Notes: generated by a model from the sequence alone, not told the origin. Counted from the first letter of the stretch, positions 34,363-42,771 are shown. The stretch: DNA of 64,000 bases from an uncultured Sporosarcina sp. (GCA_948469885.1 CAOKMT010000002.1:62001-126000), one strand, 5' to 3'. Numbers and translations are program-made.

Positions 34363-35715
34363 TTAAAAGAATTGTTGAATGACAAATGCGACTAGAATAC
34401 TTACCGTCATGTAAAGGAGTGCAAATGGGAGGTTCCACTTTACAATTTTATATGGATTGATCTGAAGTAAGTTCGCTAAAATAGAGACAGATAAATTAAA
34501 CGGACTATACATGACTGTTGCAAGGCTACTTGTAATCAAAACGATAGCTAACGAGATAGATGAAACTTCCGGCAAAATTGGTAAGAGCAGTTGGGCAAGT
34601 AGTGTAATGGCGACGAGCGGATGAAAGCCGACTAATGATGTGAATAAAAAATACGCTCCGATCATAAAGTATAGTAAAAGAGTACGATCTGCTAATGCGC
34701 TAAACCAAACTTGTAAAAAAGAAAGGGCACCAGAATTTGAAAGCATTTCTACAAAGAGACCTGCGCTCAGAAACATGAAAAAATAATTGGCGAGTCCGTT
34801 CGTTCGTTCTTTCCAATGGGGAACTGTAAATGTGCCATACCTTTTTGGTTTTTTTATGTAAAGTGCCCATCCGAAAGAAATAGGGATGATCGTTAAAACG
34901 ACTGCAAGTAAAAAGCCTTTGTTCAAAATATGTTGAAGTCCTGATGTGAGTAAGACGAGTATGCATAACATGATGAGCATTTCAAGTAGTTTTCTTACAG
35001 TTTTAGAAAAGGCAGGCATGCGTGCATGCTCCGTTTTCTTTAATTTGATTTGTCGGTATTTAAAAAAAGAAAGCCCCCAATTAATTGCGAAAAATAAAAT
35101 GACAAGCAAAATAATCGGGAGAATAACTTGATAGTATTGAAAGCCTGTCATATCAAGTGAAGCGATGACCAGCACTTCAAGTGGACTCCACATCAGGCAA
35201 AGGGCATAACCTCGCAATAAGCTCTCTGTTAAAAACTTATTGGACGTTTCAATAGGCAAGGGTTTTAATGTTCGGTGGAGTGAACTCCTCAACAAGGGAA
35301 TTGTTGCGATATTTAAAAAGAGCCCTAGCGTGTGTGAGATTGAAAAACTTCGTCTGAACAAAACGTCAAGTCTATCAGTCCCACGTTGGAGTAGCCGGTT
35401 AAGATTTGTATCATAATGGCCGACACGGATGATGGAGTTTAAAAACGGTAAAACAAAAAAGAGCGCTAAGATCCCAAGCATTGAATCGAATAGAAGTAAA
35501 AAGTCGAGCCAAGGTAGATCATTTGTTAAAAACAATCCAGTCCCAATGATTAAAAAGATAAGTCCTGAGTAGAAGTATAAACCGGATGCCCGTTTAACAG
35601 AGACGATTAGCGCTAAGATTGCGGCGCCTCCTGTTAAATATTGTAGCATCGGGCCATTAAAAAAATTTGAAAGTAAATAAAGAATAATAACGAGTGTATA
35701 AGCTATGATTCTCAT
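34363..35715 (-). CDS. Polytopic membrane protein, unrecognised permease
   Basis: The 450-residue protein has about 11-12 strongly hydrophobic helices, a basic loop in the middle (KYRQIKLKKTEHARMPAFSK, about residues 217-236) and a near-symmetrical layout, like ion or organic-anion permeases. No specific family motif was recognised. It is transcribed away from the aldehyde dehydrogenase operon, and a TAGATCGATCTA operator ends immediately upstream of its AAGGAGT ribosome site. Its regulation therefore ties it to the island, and uptake or export of the pathway acid is the likely role. Function remains unknown. Confidence 0.75.
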   Translation of the reverse strand: MRIIAYTLVIILYLLSNFFNGPMLQYLTGGAAILALIVSVKRASGLYFYSGLIFLIIGTGLFLTNDLPWLDFLLLFDSMLGILALFFVLPFLNSIIRVGHYDTNLNRLLQRGTDRLDVLFRRSFSISHTLGLFLNIATIPLLRSSLHRTLKPLPIETSNKFLTESLLRGYALCLMWSPLEVLVIASLDMTGFQYYQVILPIILLVILFFAINWGLSFFKYRQIKLKKTEHARMPAFSKTVRKLLEMLIMLCILVLLTSGLQHILNKGFLLAVVLTIIPISFGWALYIKKPKRYGTFTVPHWKERTNGLANYFFMFLSAGLFVEMLSNSGALSFLQVWFSALADRTLLLYFMIGAYFLFTSLVGFHPLVAITLLAQLLLPILPEVSSISLAIVLITSSLATVMYSPFNLSVSILANLLQINPYKIVKWNLPFALLYMTVSILVAFVIQQFF

Positions 35716-35730
35716 AAGTAGCCAACTCCT

Positions 35731-35742
35731 TAGATCGATCTA
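35731..35742. promoter_or_regulatory. TAGATCGATCTA operator touching the permease ribosome site
   Basis: Exact palindrome directly adjacent to the minus-strand ribosome site of the permease gene (16 bases from its ATG), where bound protein would block transcription. Confidence 0.8.
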
Positions 35743-35848
35743 GTTCACTGAAATAGTAGCAGAGATTGATAATTGCGTCTAATCATTTAATCTTTCTTGC
35801 TTTTTCGACAAACTTTATTGCATAATTTTAAAAGTTCATGTAATATGT

Positions 35849-35862
35849 TGATAACGCTTCCA
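35849..35862. promoter_or_regulatory. cre-like box in the permease/aldehyde dehydrogenase gap
   Basis: TGATAACGCTTCCA fits the pattern TGNNANCGNTTNCA and lies between the two operators of the divergent control region. Confidence 0.5.
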
Positions 35863-35885
35863 ACTAGCGTTTGCTTTATTTATAT

Positions 35886-35897
35886 TAGATCGATCTA
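35886..35897. promoter_or_regulatory. TAGATCGATCTA operator, middle copy of divergent region
   Basis: Exact palindrome, 14 bases before the predicted -35 box of the aldehyde dehydrogenase promoter. Confidence 0.8.
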
Positions 35898-35911
35898 GTC
35901 AAGCCGAGAAC

Positions 35912-35939
35912 GTGACATCTAGTTTATGTTAAGTATAAG
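35912..35939 (+). promoter_or_regulatory. Predicted promoter of the aldehyde dehydrogenase operon
   Basis: GTGACA (35912-35917) and TATAAG (35934-35939) with a 16-base spacer; flanked by operators on both sides. Confidence 0.45.
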
Positions 35940-35960
35940 TAAATGATTAGAACGCAAATT

Positions 35961-35972
35961 TAGATCGATCTA
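35961..35972. promoter_or_regulatory. TAGATCGATCTA operator, aldehyde dehydrogenase proximal copy
   Basis: Exact palindrome 44 bases before the ATG and downstream of the predicted start point, suited to repression. Confidence 0.8.
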
Positions 35973-36016
35973 CTTAATTCATGAGAGATAAAAATTTATA
36001 TAAGAAGGTGAGTTCT

Positions 36017-37474
36017 ATGGCGGAAAAAGTAATAGAAAAAGTAACACTCAAACAAGCAAAACCATTTGTGAATGGTGAATGGCTTTTAGATGGGCGCGAT
36101 AAAATTGAAGTAAAAAGCCCTTATACAGGAGAAGTGGTCGGTGAGCAATATTTAGCAACGATGGATGATGTGGAAGTGGCCCTTCAATCTGCATTTGAAT
36201 CTAAAAAAGAAATTGGTGCCATTCCTGCATACAAGCGAGCGGAAATATTAAAACGAGCAGCCGATTTACTACATGAACGTAGAGAATCATTTGCGAAGCT
36301 TATTTCATTGGAACTTGGAAAACCGTTAAAAAATACATTGGATGAAGTAGCACGGTCTGTTGAAACGTTGCAATTGTCAGGAGAAGAAGCAAAACGTCTT
36401 ACAGGAGAGAGCATGCCAGGGGATGCTTCTGAAAGAGGGACGGGCGCGATTGCCACAACATTCCGCGTTCCGGTGGGCGTAATTGCAGCAATTACTCCAT
36501 TTAATGCGCCGCTTAACCTAGTTTGCCATAAAATCGGGCCTGCTTTTGCAGGGGGAAATGCAGTCGTCTTAAAGCCAGCGCCCCAAACATCGCTTATTGC
36601 GACGGCCTTGCTAGAATTATTCCATGAGGCAGGGATGCCCCAAAACACGGTAAATATGATTCTTGGCGGCGTAGAAGCAGGGCAAGCAATTGTAAAAGAT
36701 GATCGTGTGAACGTCATTTCATTCACGGGAGGTACGGTTGCAGCACGAAATATTACCGACCTTGCTGGGATGAAAAAAGTTCTACTTGAATTAGGTGGCA
36801 ACGCAGCAACCATTGTCCATGAAGATGCCGATCTTGCACGTGCGGCTTCAATGTGTGCAAGAACAGGATATAGTAACTCAGGGCAAAGTTGTATTTCTGT
36901 TCAACGAATTTATGTCCATAAAGCGGTAGTGTCCGATTTTAAAGAGTTGCTGAAAACAGAAGTAGAGAAACTAAAAGTGGGAGATCCGCTTTCTAAAGAA
37001 ACAGACGTGGGGACACTCGTAGATGAAAATGCAGCAGATCGAATTATAAATTGGATCGATCTAGCTGTTGAGGCAGGCGCAGAACTTGTTACGGGTGGAA
37101 AGAAAAACGGAGCAAATGTACAACCGACAGTTTTATTTAATCCTCCGAAAAAAGCAAATGTTGTTTGCCAAGAAGTATTTGGACCTATCGTTAGCATTTT
37201 GCCTTATGAAGATATTGAAGAGGCAATCGTTGAGGCGAATGACTCCGACTTTGGCTTACAAGCGGGGATTTTCACGAACCAACTTGATCTTGCATACAAA
37301 GCGGCTAAGACGCTTGAGGTTGGTGGTGTTGTCATTAACGGAACATCGAACTACCGCCTCGATCACTGGCCATACGGCGGTGTGAAAAATAGTGGAATTG
37401 GCCGTGAAGGTCCGCGTTTTGCAATCGAAGATATGACGGAAACAAAAATGATCGTACTTCAACTTCCGGAGTGA
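36017..37474 (+). CDS. NAD(P)-dependent aldehyde dehydrogenase
   Basis: The 485-residue enzyme oxidises an aldehyde to an acid in the cytoplasm. The catalytic cysteine lies in SNSGQSCISVQRIYV and the general base in VLLELGGNAA; VIAAITPFNAPLNL and SFTGGTVAARN mark the cofactor fold. The GQSCISVQRIYV pattern is that of lactaldehyde/glycolaldehyde/phosphonoacetaldehyde-type dehydrogenases, unlike the SSADH at 20018. ATG 36017 follows AGAAGGTGAG; an earlier in-frame ATG at 35981 would overlap the operator region. It leads a four-gene operon and is under three operator copies. Confidence 0.9.
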   Translation: MAEKVIEKVTLKQAKPFVNGEWLLDGRDKIEVKSPYTGEVVGEQYLATMDDVEVALQSAFESKKEIGAIPAYKRAEILKRAADLLHERRESFAKLISLELGKPLKNTLDEVARSVETLQLSGEEAKRLTGESMPGDASERGTGAIATTFRVPVGVIAAITPFNAPLNLVCHKIGPAFAGGNAVVLKPAPQTSLIATALLELFHEAGMPQNTVNMILGGVEAGQAIVKDDRVNVISFTGGTVAARNITDLAGMKKVLLELGGNAATIVHEDADLARAASMCARTGYSNSGQSCISVQRIYVHKAVVSDFKELLKTEVEKLKVGDPLSKETDVGTLVDENAADRIINWIDLAVEAGAELVTGGKKNGANVQPTVLFNPPKKANVVCQEVFGPIVSILPYEDIEEAIVEANDSDFGLQAGIFTNQLDLAYKAAKTLEVGGVVINGTSNYRLDHWPYGGVKNSGIGREGPRFAIEDMTETKMIVLQLPE

Positions 37475-37478
37475 TCCT

Positions 37479-38519
37479 ATGAACACTTTAATGAAGGATC
37501 AGGAAAGAAATGTGCTGGAGAATAAAATGCGAGGCCTTTATATCACAAATCCGGGTGAAGTCTCTCTAAAAGAAAATATGGAGTCTCGGGCGCCTGAACA
37601 AGGCGAGGTAAAAATTAAATTAATCTACGGTGGTATTTGTGGATCAGATGTGAGTGTTTTTAAAGGGAAAATTGCCCACGCATCATATCCAGTCACACCT
37701 GGGCATGAACTTCTCGGCACTGTCATCGAAACAGGTGCGGATGTTGAGGTTGCGGTGGGCACACGTGTCGTTGTTCAACCAAACTCATATTGCGATGAAT
37801 GCGAACGATGTCAAGCCGGCAAAACAAATCTTTGTGTGAATAAAAAATCTCTCGGTGTGAATGTAGACGGTGGATTTGCGGAAGAATTTACGCTTTCCGC
37901 TAAATATATCTTACCTGTATCAGACAGCCTTTCAGATGAACGCGCAGTTTTAATCGAGCCACTCGCCGTCGTCGTTCACGCGTTTAAACAAGTCACGATT
38001 GGAAAAGATACGTCTGTTGCAGTGATTGGTTGTGGAACAGAAGGCCAGCTGGCAATTGCGCTCGCGACTTATCTTGGAGCGACGATAACGGCAATAGATA
38101 TTAATGAAGAAAAGCTTGAAAGTGTTACTTCGTATGGAGATATTACGACCTTAACGCCACAAGCGGTCGATGGAGATCTAGAATTCGATGTTGTTATTGA
38201 GGCAGCGGGTGTGAGTCCGGCTGTTAAACAAGCGGTAGATATCGTTAAACCTGGCGGTGATGTCGTCTTAATCGGTTTAACAGCAGAAGCGACATTGCCC
38301 ATCATGAAAATTGTTCGTAATGAAATATCGATTCATGGAAGTATCATATACAATTTTCCCTTCGATTTTGCAGATAGCCTTGAGTATTTAAATGAACCTA
38401 CTTTTACAGTAGATCCGATTATCGCAGAAATTATACCGTTTAATGAGTACGAACGTGCTTATGAAGCAGCTGCTTCGGGAGAGCACGCAAAAATTATTTT
38501 AAATTTTAAGGGGGACTAA
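37479..38519 (+). CDS. Zinc-dependent alcohol dehydrogenase family protein
   Basis: This medium-chain dehydrogenase oxidises a secondary alcohol or polyol with NAD(P). Catalytic zinc ligands are visible in GGICGSDV and PGHELLG, the structural zinc cysteines in CDECERCQAG plus the following LCVN, and the cofactor turn in VIGCGTEGQLA. Length from ATG 37479 is 346 residues; ATG 37527, with a TGGAG site, starts the conserved domain (MRGLYITNPG) more naturally and is a real alternative. Only four bases separate it from the aldehyde dehydrogenase gene. The substrate is unknown; an oxidation feeding the ThDP enzyme is likely. Confidence 0.87.
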   Translation: MNTLMKDQERNVLENKMRGLYITNPGEVSLKENMESRAPEQGEVKIKLIYGGICGSDVSVFKGKIAHASYPVTPGHELLGTVIETGADVEVAVGTRVVVQPNSYCDECERCQAGKTNLCVNKKSLGVNVDGGFAEEFTLSAKYILPVSDSLSDERAVLIEPLAVVVHAFKQVTIGKDTSVAVIGCGTEGQLAIALATYLGATITAIDINEEKLESVTSYGDITTLTPQAVDGDLEFDVVIEAAGVSPAVKQAVDIVKPGGDVVLIGLTAEATLPIMKIVRNEISIHGSIIYNFPFDFADSLEYLNEPTFTVDPIIAEIIPFNEYERAYEAAASGEHAKIILNFKGD

Positions 38520-38522
38520 ATC

Positions 38523-40268
38523 ATGAAAGAATTAATTTCACGTCAACTTGTAAAGTATCTTGAGAATCGTGGCGTAGAGCACATCTTTGGCCTTTGTGGA
38601 CATACAAATATTGCGGTGTTAAGCGAGCTTGAAAATAGTTCAATCAAATTCATTAACGTTCGTCATGAGCAAATTGCGACACATGCAGCAGACGGTTATG
38701 CACGTGCCAAAAAGGAAACAGCGGTGGTTCTAAGCCACCTAGGGCCTGGACTAACGAATGCGGCGACAGGCGTTGCGAATGCGGCACTCGACTGTATACC
38801 GATGGTTGTCATAGCAGGTGACGTGCCATCCCATTACTATGGAAAGCATCCCCACCAAGAGGTCAATTTGCACGCAGACGCGACACAATACGAGATCTAT
38901 CGCCCATTTGTCAAACGCGCATGGCGCGTAGATAGCGATCATCTTTTCCCGGAAATTTTAGAGAAAGCCTTCCAACTTGCTGAAAGTGGAACACCAGGTC
39001 CAGTTCTTGTTTCTGTTCCGATGGATATTTTCTCAAAAGAAATCGATGTAGAACTATTCGAACGACAAAAACATCACACAAAAACAATTCAAAAGCCATC
39101 CATCGATGATGAAACAGCTGAAAGAATTATCAATACACTTTTGGAGGCAAAAAATCCGGTTGTCTATGCTGGTGGCGGCGTACTCCTTGCAGACGCAGCA
39201 GAAGAACTGGCTGAATTTGTGAACCATTTTGATTTCCCAGTCGCGCACTCCTTAATGGGGAAAGGCGCAGTTGCGGATGACAACCCACTCGTTCTTGGGA
39301 TGACAGGATTCTGGGGAACAGCATTTATTAATGAAAAGTGTAGAGAAGCGGACTACATCTTCGGTTTAGGTACACGTTTTGCAGAAGCGGATAGTAGTTC
39401 TTGGGAAAATGAATATACATTTGACTTCCCGAAAACAAAATTAATCCAAATTGATATTGAAGCGAGTGAGATTGGACGCAACTACCCAGTTGAAATTGGG
39501 GCAGTCGCTGATTTGAAGCAAGCACTTACCGTATTGAACCGTGTCGCGAAGAAAATTGTACCAGAAGGCCGTGACAATGAAGTATTGAAACAAGAAATTG
39601 CAGCGAACAAAACAGCGTTCAAAAATAGCAACAAGGAATATATCGAAGACAATTGTTTCCCGATGCAGCCGCAACGTATTTTGGCTGAAGTACGTGAAGT
39701 TTTGCCACGCGATGCGTATATCACAACAGATGTTGGGTGGAACAAAAACGGCGTAGGTCAACAATTCGATATTTTAGAGCCGGGCACAATCTTTACACCA
39801 GGTGGATTTGCAACGATGGGCTTTGGCGCACCAGCAGCACTTGGCGTGAAAATTGCACAACCTGAACGTGTCGTCGTTTCACTTGTAGGTGATGGCGGAT
39901 TTGGTCAAAACCCTGCTCTACTTGCAACAGCAGCAGAAGAGAATATCCCAGTTATTTGGATTATTATGAACAACTCTGCGTTCGGTACAATTGCCGGACT
40001 TCAAAAAGCGCACTTCGATACGACGCTTGGTACTTTATTCGAAGAATCTCCTGATTTTGCGGCAATCTCCCGTGCATACGGAGTAGAAGGCATTAAAATC
40101 GAAAAGGCAGAAGAATTTAAGCCAGCACTTGAACAAGCGATTGCTGCGAATAAACCGGTCGTTATTGACGTGGCCATGTTAAATAACCCAGTACCGACAG
40201 CGGGACATTGGAACATTATGGATATCTATTCACCAGACAAAAAGGTACATCACGTAGCTACGAATTAA
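38523..40268 (+). CDS. Thiamine diphosphate-dependent enzyme of the acetolactate-synthase-like superfamily
   Basis: The 581-residue protein has the three-domain ThDP fold. Catalytic E49 is in NVRHEQIATHAADGYA, and the cofactor motif starts at VGDGGFGQNP and ends in the NN of IIMNNSAFGT. The middle domain is FAD/ADP-type (VYAGGGVLLADAAEELAE). It lacks a nearby small regulatory subunit, unlike ilvB. It differs from sulfoacetaldehyde acetyltransferase in its N-terminal motif. Relatives cleave or join C-C bonds of 2-keto acids or, as in IolD, open a cyclic 1,2-dione. ATG 38523 follows AAGGGGG. The exact reaction is unknown; the operon context points to catabolism. Confidence 0.85.
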   Translation: MKELISRQLVKYLENRGVEHIFGLCGHTNIAVLSELENSSIKFINVRHEQIATHAADGYARAKKETAVVLSHLGPGLTNAATGVANAALDCIPMVVIAGDVPSHYYGKHPHQEVNLHADATQYEIYRPFVKRAWRVDSDHLFPEILEKAFQLAESGTPGPVLVSVPMDIFSKEIDVELFERQKHHTKTIQKPSIDDETAERIINTLLEAKNPVVYAGGGVLLADAAEELAEFVNHFDFPVAHSLMGKGAVADDNPLVLGMTGFWGTAFINEKCREADYIFGLGTRFAEADSSSWENEYTFDFPKTKLIQIDIEASEIGRNYPVEIGAVADLKQALTVLNRVAKKIVPEGRDNEVLKQEIAANKTAFKNSNKEYIEDNCFPMQPQRILAEVREVLPRDAYITTDVGWNKNGVGQQFDILEPGTIFTPGGFATMGFGAPAALGVKIAQPERVVVSLVGDGGFGQNPALLATAAEENIPVIWIIMNNSAFGTIAGLQKAHFDTTLGTLFEESPDFAAISRAYGVEGIKIEKAEEFKPALEQAIAANKPVVIDVAMLNNPVPTAGHWNIMDIYSPDKKVHHVATN

Positions 40269-40295
40269 AAAATAGCTAAACTGGAGGAATCACTA

Positions 40296-41150
40296 ATGAC
40301 TAATGAGTTTTCTTTAGCCCAATTGACAGTACTTGAATGTGCGCCACCTGAAATGACATACCTCGCTGCTCGCGCCGGCTATGATTTTGTCAGTTTCCGC
40401 CCCATTTATATGGGGCTTCCTGGCGAGCCGAATTATGCCCTTGCTGAAAACAAGAAAATGCTACGCGAAACGAAAACAGCACTGGCGGACACGGGACTGA
40501 AATTGCTGGATATTGAGCTAGCGAGAATATATGACGGTGTTGACCCGAAAAATTATGTACCCGCGATGGAAGTTGCAGCTGAACTCGGTGGGCGTCACGT
40601 ATTAAGTAGCATTTGGACAGAAGATCGTAACTTTGCAATTGAACGATTTGCGGAACTATGCGAACTCGCAAAGCCGTTTGGACTCACAATTGAGCTCGAA
40701 TACGTGCCAATTGCAGGGGTCAGAGATCTAGCGGGGACGCTTGACGTTTTACACACTGCTAAACAAGAAAATAGTGGACTTATGCTTGATATCCATCATT
40801 TCCATCGCGCTGGAGACAAGGTAGAAGATTTGGATGCAGTCCCGCGTGAATGGTTCCGCTACTTACATCTTTGCGATGCACCTGCTGAAATACCGACTGA
40901 CAAAGAAGAAATGACCCGAATTCTTCGCGAAGCACGCTCCTATGTAGGCGAAGGGGGCATCGATGTGGCAAGTATCGTTAACCGGATTCCAAAAGTCCCT
41001 TATTCCATTGAATTGCCGAATATTGAGCGCGTTAAGGAGTTAGGTTACGAAGAGTTTGCTAGACGTTGCTTACAATCGGCAAAAGACTACCTTGCGCTTC
41101 ATCCTCGAAAAGAACAAGATTTTTTTTCGAAAATGAGAAAAGCGAATTAA
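40296..41150 (+). CDS. TIM-barrel sugar phosphate isomerase/epimerase-like protein
   Basis: The 284-residue protein is an AP-endonuclease-2-type TIM barrel. Likely metal ligands lie in IELEYVP, MLDIHHFHRAG, LHLCDAP and SIELPN. The superfamily includes hydroxypyruvate isomerase, inosose dehydratase (IolE) and 3-dehydroshikimate dehydratase, so isomerase, epimerase or dehydratase are all possible. ATG 40296 follows CTGGAGGAA. It is the last gene of the operon. With two dehydroquinate dehydratases nearby, a 3-dehydroshikimate or related cyclic keto acid is a reasonable substrate, but this is inference. Confidence 0.82.
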   Translation: MTNEFSLAQLTVLECAPPEMTYLAARAGYDFVSFRPIYMGLPGEPNYALAENKKMLRETKTALADTGLKLLDIELARIYDGVDPKNYVPAMEVAAELGGRHVLSSIWTEDRNFAIERFAELCELAKPFGLTIELEYVPIAGVRDLAGTLDVLHTAKQENSGLMLDIHHFHRAGDKVEDLDAVPREWFRYLHLCDAPAEIPTDKEEMTRILREARSYVGEGGIDVASIVNRIPKVPYSIELPNIERVKELGYEEFARRCLQSAKDYLALHPRKEQDFFSKMRKAN

Positions 41151-41155
41151 AATTT

Positions 41156-41180
41156 GGCTGCCCAGTATAATAGGGCAGCC
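41156..41180 (+). terminator. Hairpin after the TIM-barrel gene
   Basis: GGCTGCCC (41156-41163) and GGGCAGCC (41173-41180) form a perfect 8-base stem shortly after the stop; the T-run is weak (TCCTATGTGT). Confidence 0.65.
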
Positions 41181-41202
41181 TCCTATGTGTACATAAGATT
41201 TT

Positions 41203-41302
41203 AACTTGATTTAGCAAAAGTCCGTTACTTCTATAAGTAATAGGAGGAATGCTAAAATGCATGTCAAAGCAGAGAGAGTCCAAACTCCCCCTGCTCCAAG
41301 TT
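41203..41302. repeat. 100-bp inverted-repeat element, copy C (degenerate)
   Basis: AACTTGATTTAGCA at the left and TGCTCCAAGTT at the right are decayed ends of the 102-bp family; the inner ATAAGT hairpin and GGAATGCTAAAATGCAT stretch remain. Confidence 0.7.
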
Positions 41303-41439
41303 AATGAAGAATCAACCTGCTAAGTGGAGGAATTTGGGCGTAACTCTTACTTGGTTGTCGGTGAGTTGTGTTTTACATAGAGAAATCGTTAAGGGAATCT
41401 TAGTTTGCTATGATGTTTTGACAGCTAAGGAGGAAAGGG

Positions 41440-42771
41440 ATGCGTACTCAGTTAGAGGTAGTGGAGGCGGTAAAGGAACAGAAGAAAGTAAGAACACGTA
41501 CCCGTACTCGCTACTCAGTTTTATTTCTATTGTTTATAATTACGGCGATTAATTATATGGATCGGGCGAGTATATCAATTGTCGCCCCTGCGATTCAAGC
41601 CCAATTTGAACTTAGTCCGGCAATGCTTGGGTTAATTTTTTCTGCGTTTAGTTGGACATATGCAGTGATGCAAATACCAGGAGGATTGCTTGTAGACAGA
41701 TTTGGATCGAGACTAACGTATGGACTATCTTTAATCTCGTGGTCTATTGCAACGGGGCTTCAAGCCCTTGCAAATGGTTTTGCTTTCCTTTTAGGGACAC
41801 GAATGCTTCTTGGGATTACCGAGTCGCCAGCTTTTCCTGCAAATAATCGGGTGGCAACGACTTGGTTTCCACAAAATGAACGTGCTTTTGCATCAAGTGT
41901 TTTTTCGGCAGGGCAATATATGGGACTCGCATTTGCGACACCCGTTCTTTTTTGGCTTATGTCCCATTATGGTTGGCGCTCTGTTTTCGTCGTGCTAGGG
42001 GTTGTCGGTATACTGATTTCTATTTTTTGGTTTAAAGTTTATCAAGACCCAAAAAATAACAAAAAAATCAATCAAGAAGAGTTAGCCTATATTCGTGAAG
42101 GTGGCGCTCTTGCTGACAGTGTACCGCAAGGCGAAAAGATTACATTGGCCAAGTTTTTAGAATTATTAAAGTATCGTCAATTGCTTGGCCTTTATATTGG
42201 TCAATTTGCAATTGCCTCTACATTATTCTTTTTTCTAACTTGGTTTCCTACCTATTTAGCAGAAGAAAAGAGTATGTCGTTTCTTAAAGTGGGGGTTGTG
42301 GCATCCATTCCATATATTGCAGCTTTTTTCGGTGTCCTTTTCGGTGGCGTATGGTCTGACTGGATGCTCAATCGGGGCTATTCGATTAATATCGCCCGTA
42401 AGTTGCCAGTAGTGCTTGGCTTATTGCTTACGAGCAGCATCATTTTAGCCAATTATACGTCGTCTACTGCTTGGGTGATTGCTGTCATGTCGGTCGCTTT
42501 CTTCGCACAAGGGATGTCTAATACATCTTGGGCGATGCTGGCCGAAATTGCGCCGCGGGAATTAGTCGGGGTTGCTGGTGGCGTCTTTAGTTTCTTTGGG
42601 AATTTAGCGGGAATTCTTACGCCTATGTTGATCGGTTTTATTGTTGCACTTTCCGGTTCATACGCTGGTGCGATCATATATATAGGTGCAGTAGCAGTGA
42701 TTGGTGCAGTCTCTTATATCTTTATCGTCGGAAAAGTAAAGCGGATAGAATTGAATCCTGAAAATGAGTAA
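41440..42771 (+). CDS. MFS transporter of the anion:cation symporter type
   Basis: The 443-residue carrier has 12 predicted helices after a basic N-terminus (KVRTRTRTRYS). The segment ITAINYMDRASISIVAPAI (about residues 35-53), followed by SAFSWTYAVMQIPGGLLVDR (about 67-86), is characteristic of the ACS family, whose members take up glucarate, tartrate, phthalate and similar organic anions. ATG 41440 follows AAGGAGGAAAGGG. It has its own space after the degenerate repeat and no operator copy, yet its type fits uptake of the acid degraded by the island. Confidence 0.87.
   Translation: MRTQLEVVEAVKEQKKVRTRTRTRYSVLFLLFIITAINYMDRASISIVAPAIQAQFELSPAMLGLIFSAFSWTYAVMQIPGGLLVDRFGSRLTYGLSLISWSIATGLQALANGFAFLLGTRMLLGITESPAFPANNRVATTWFPQNERAFASSVFSAGQYMGLAFATPVLFWLMSHYGWRSVFVVLGVVGILISIFWFKVYQDPKNNKKINQEELAYIREGGALADSVPQGEKITLAKFLELLKYRQLLGLYIGQFAIASTLFFFLTWFPTYLAEEKSMSFLKVGVVASIPYIAAFFGVLFGGVWSDWMLNRGYSINIARKLPVVLGLLLTSSIILANYTSSTAWVIAVMSVAFFAQGMSNTSWAMLAEIAPRELVGVAGGVFSFFGNLAGILTPMLIGFIVALSGSYAGAIIYIGAVAVIGAVSYIFIVGKVKRIELNPENE

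Noticed and set aside
37052..37063. TGGATCGATCTA, an 11 of 12 match to the operator, inside the aldehyde dehydrogenase gene
   Set aside because: It is coding sequence (Trp-Ile-Asp-Leu) with a broken palindrome and no promoter nearby; chance match is likely.
38523..40268. Reading the ThDP gene as sulfoacetaldehyde acetyltransferase (with the aminotransferase as taurine:pyruvate aminotransferase)
   Set aside because: The N-terminal and middle motifs do not resemble that enzyme, no phosphotransacetylase or sulfite genes are near, and the aminotransferase is 20 kb away next to an SSADH.
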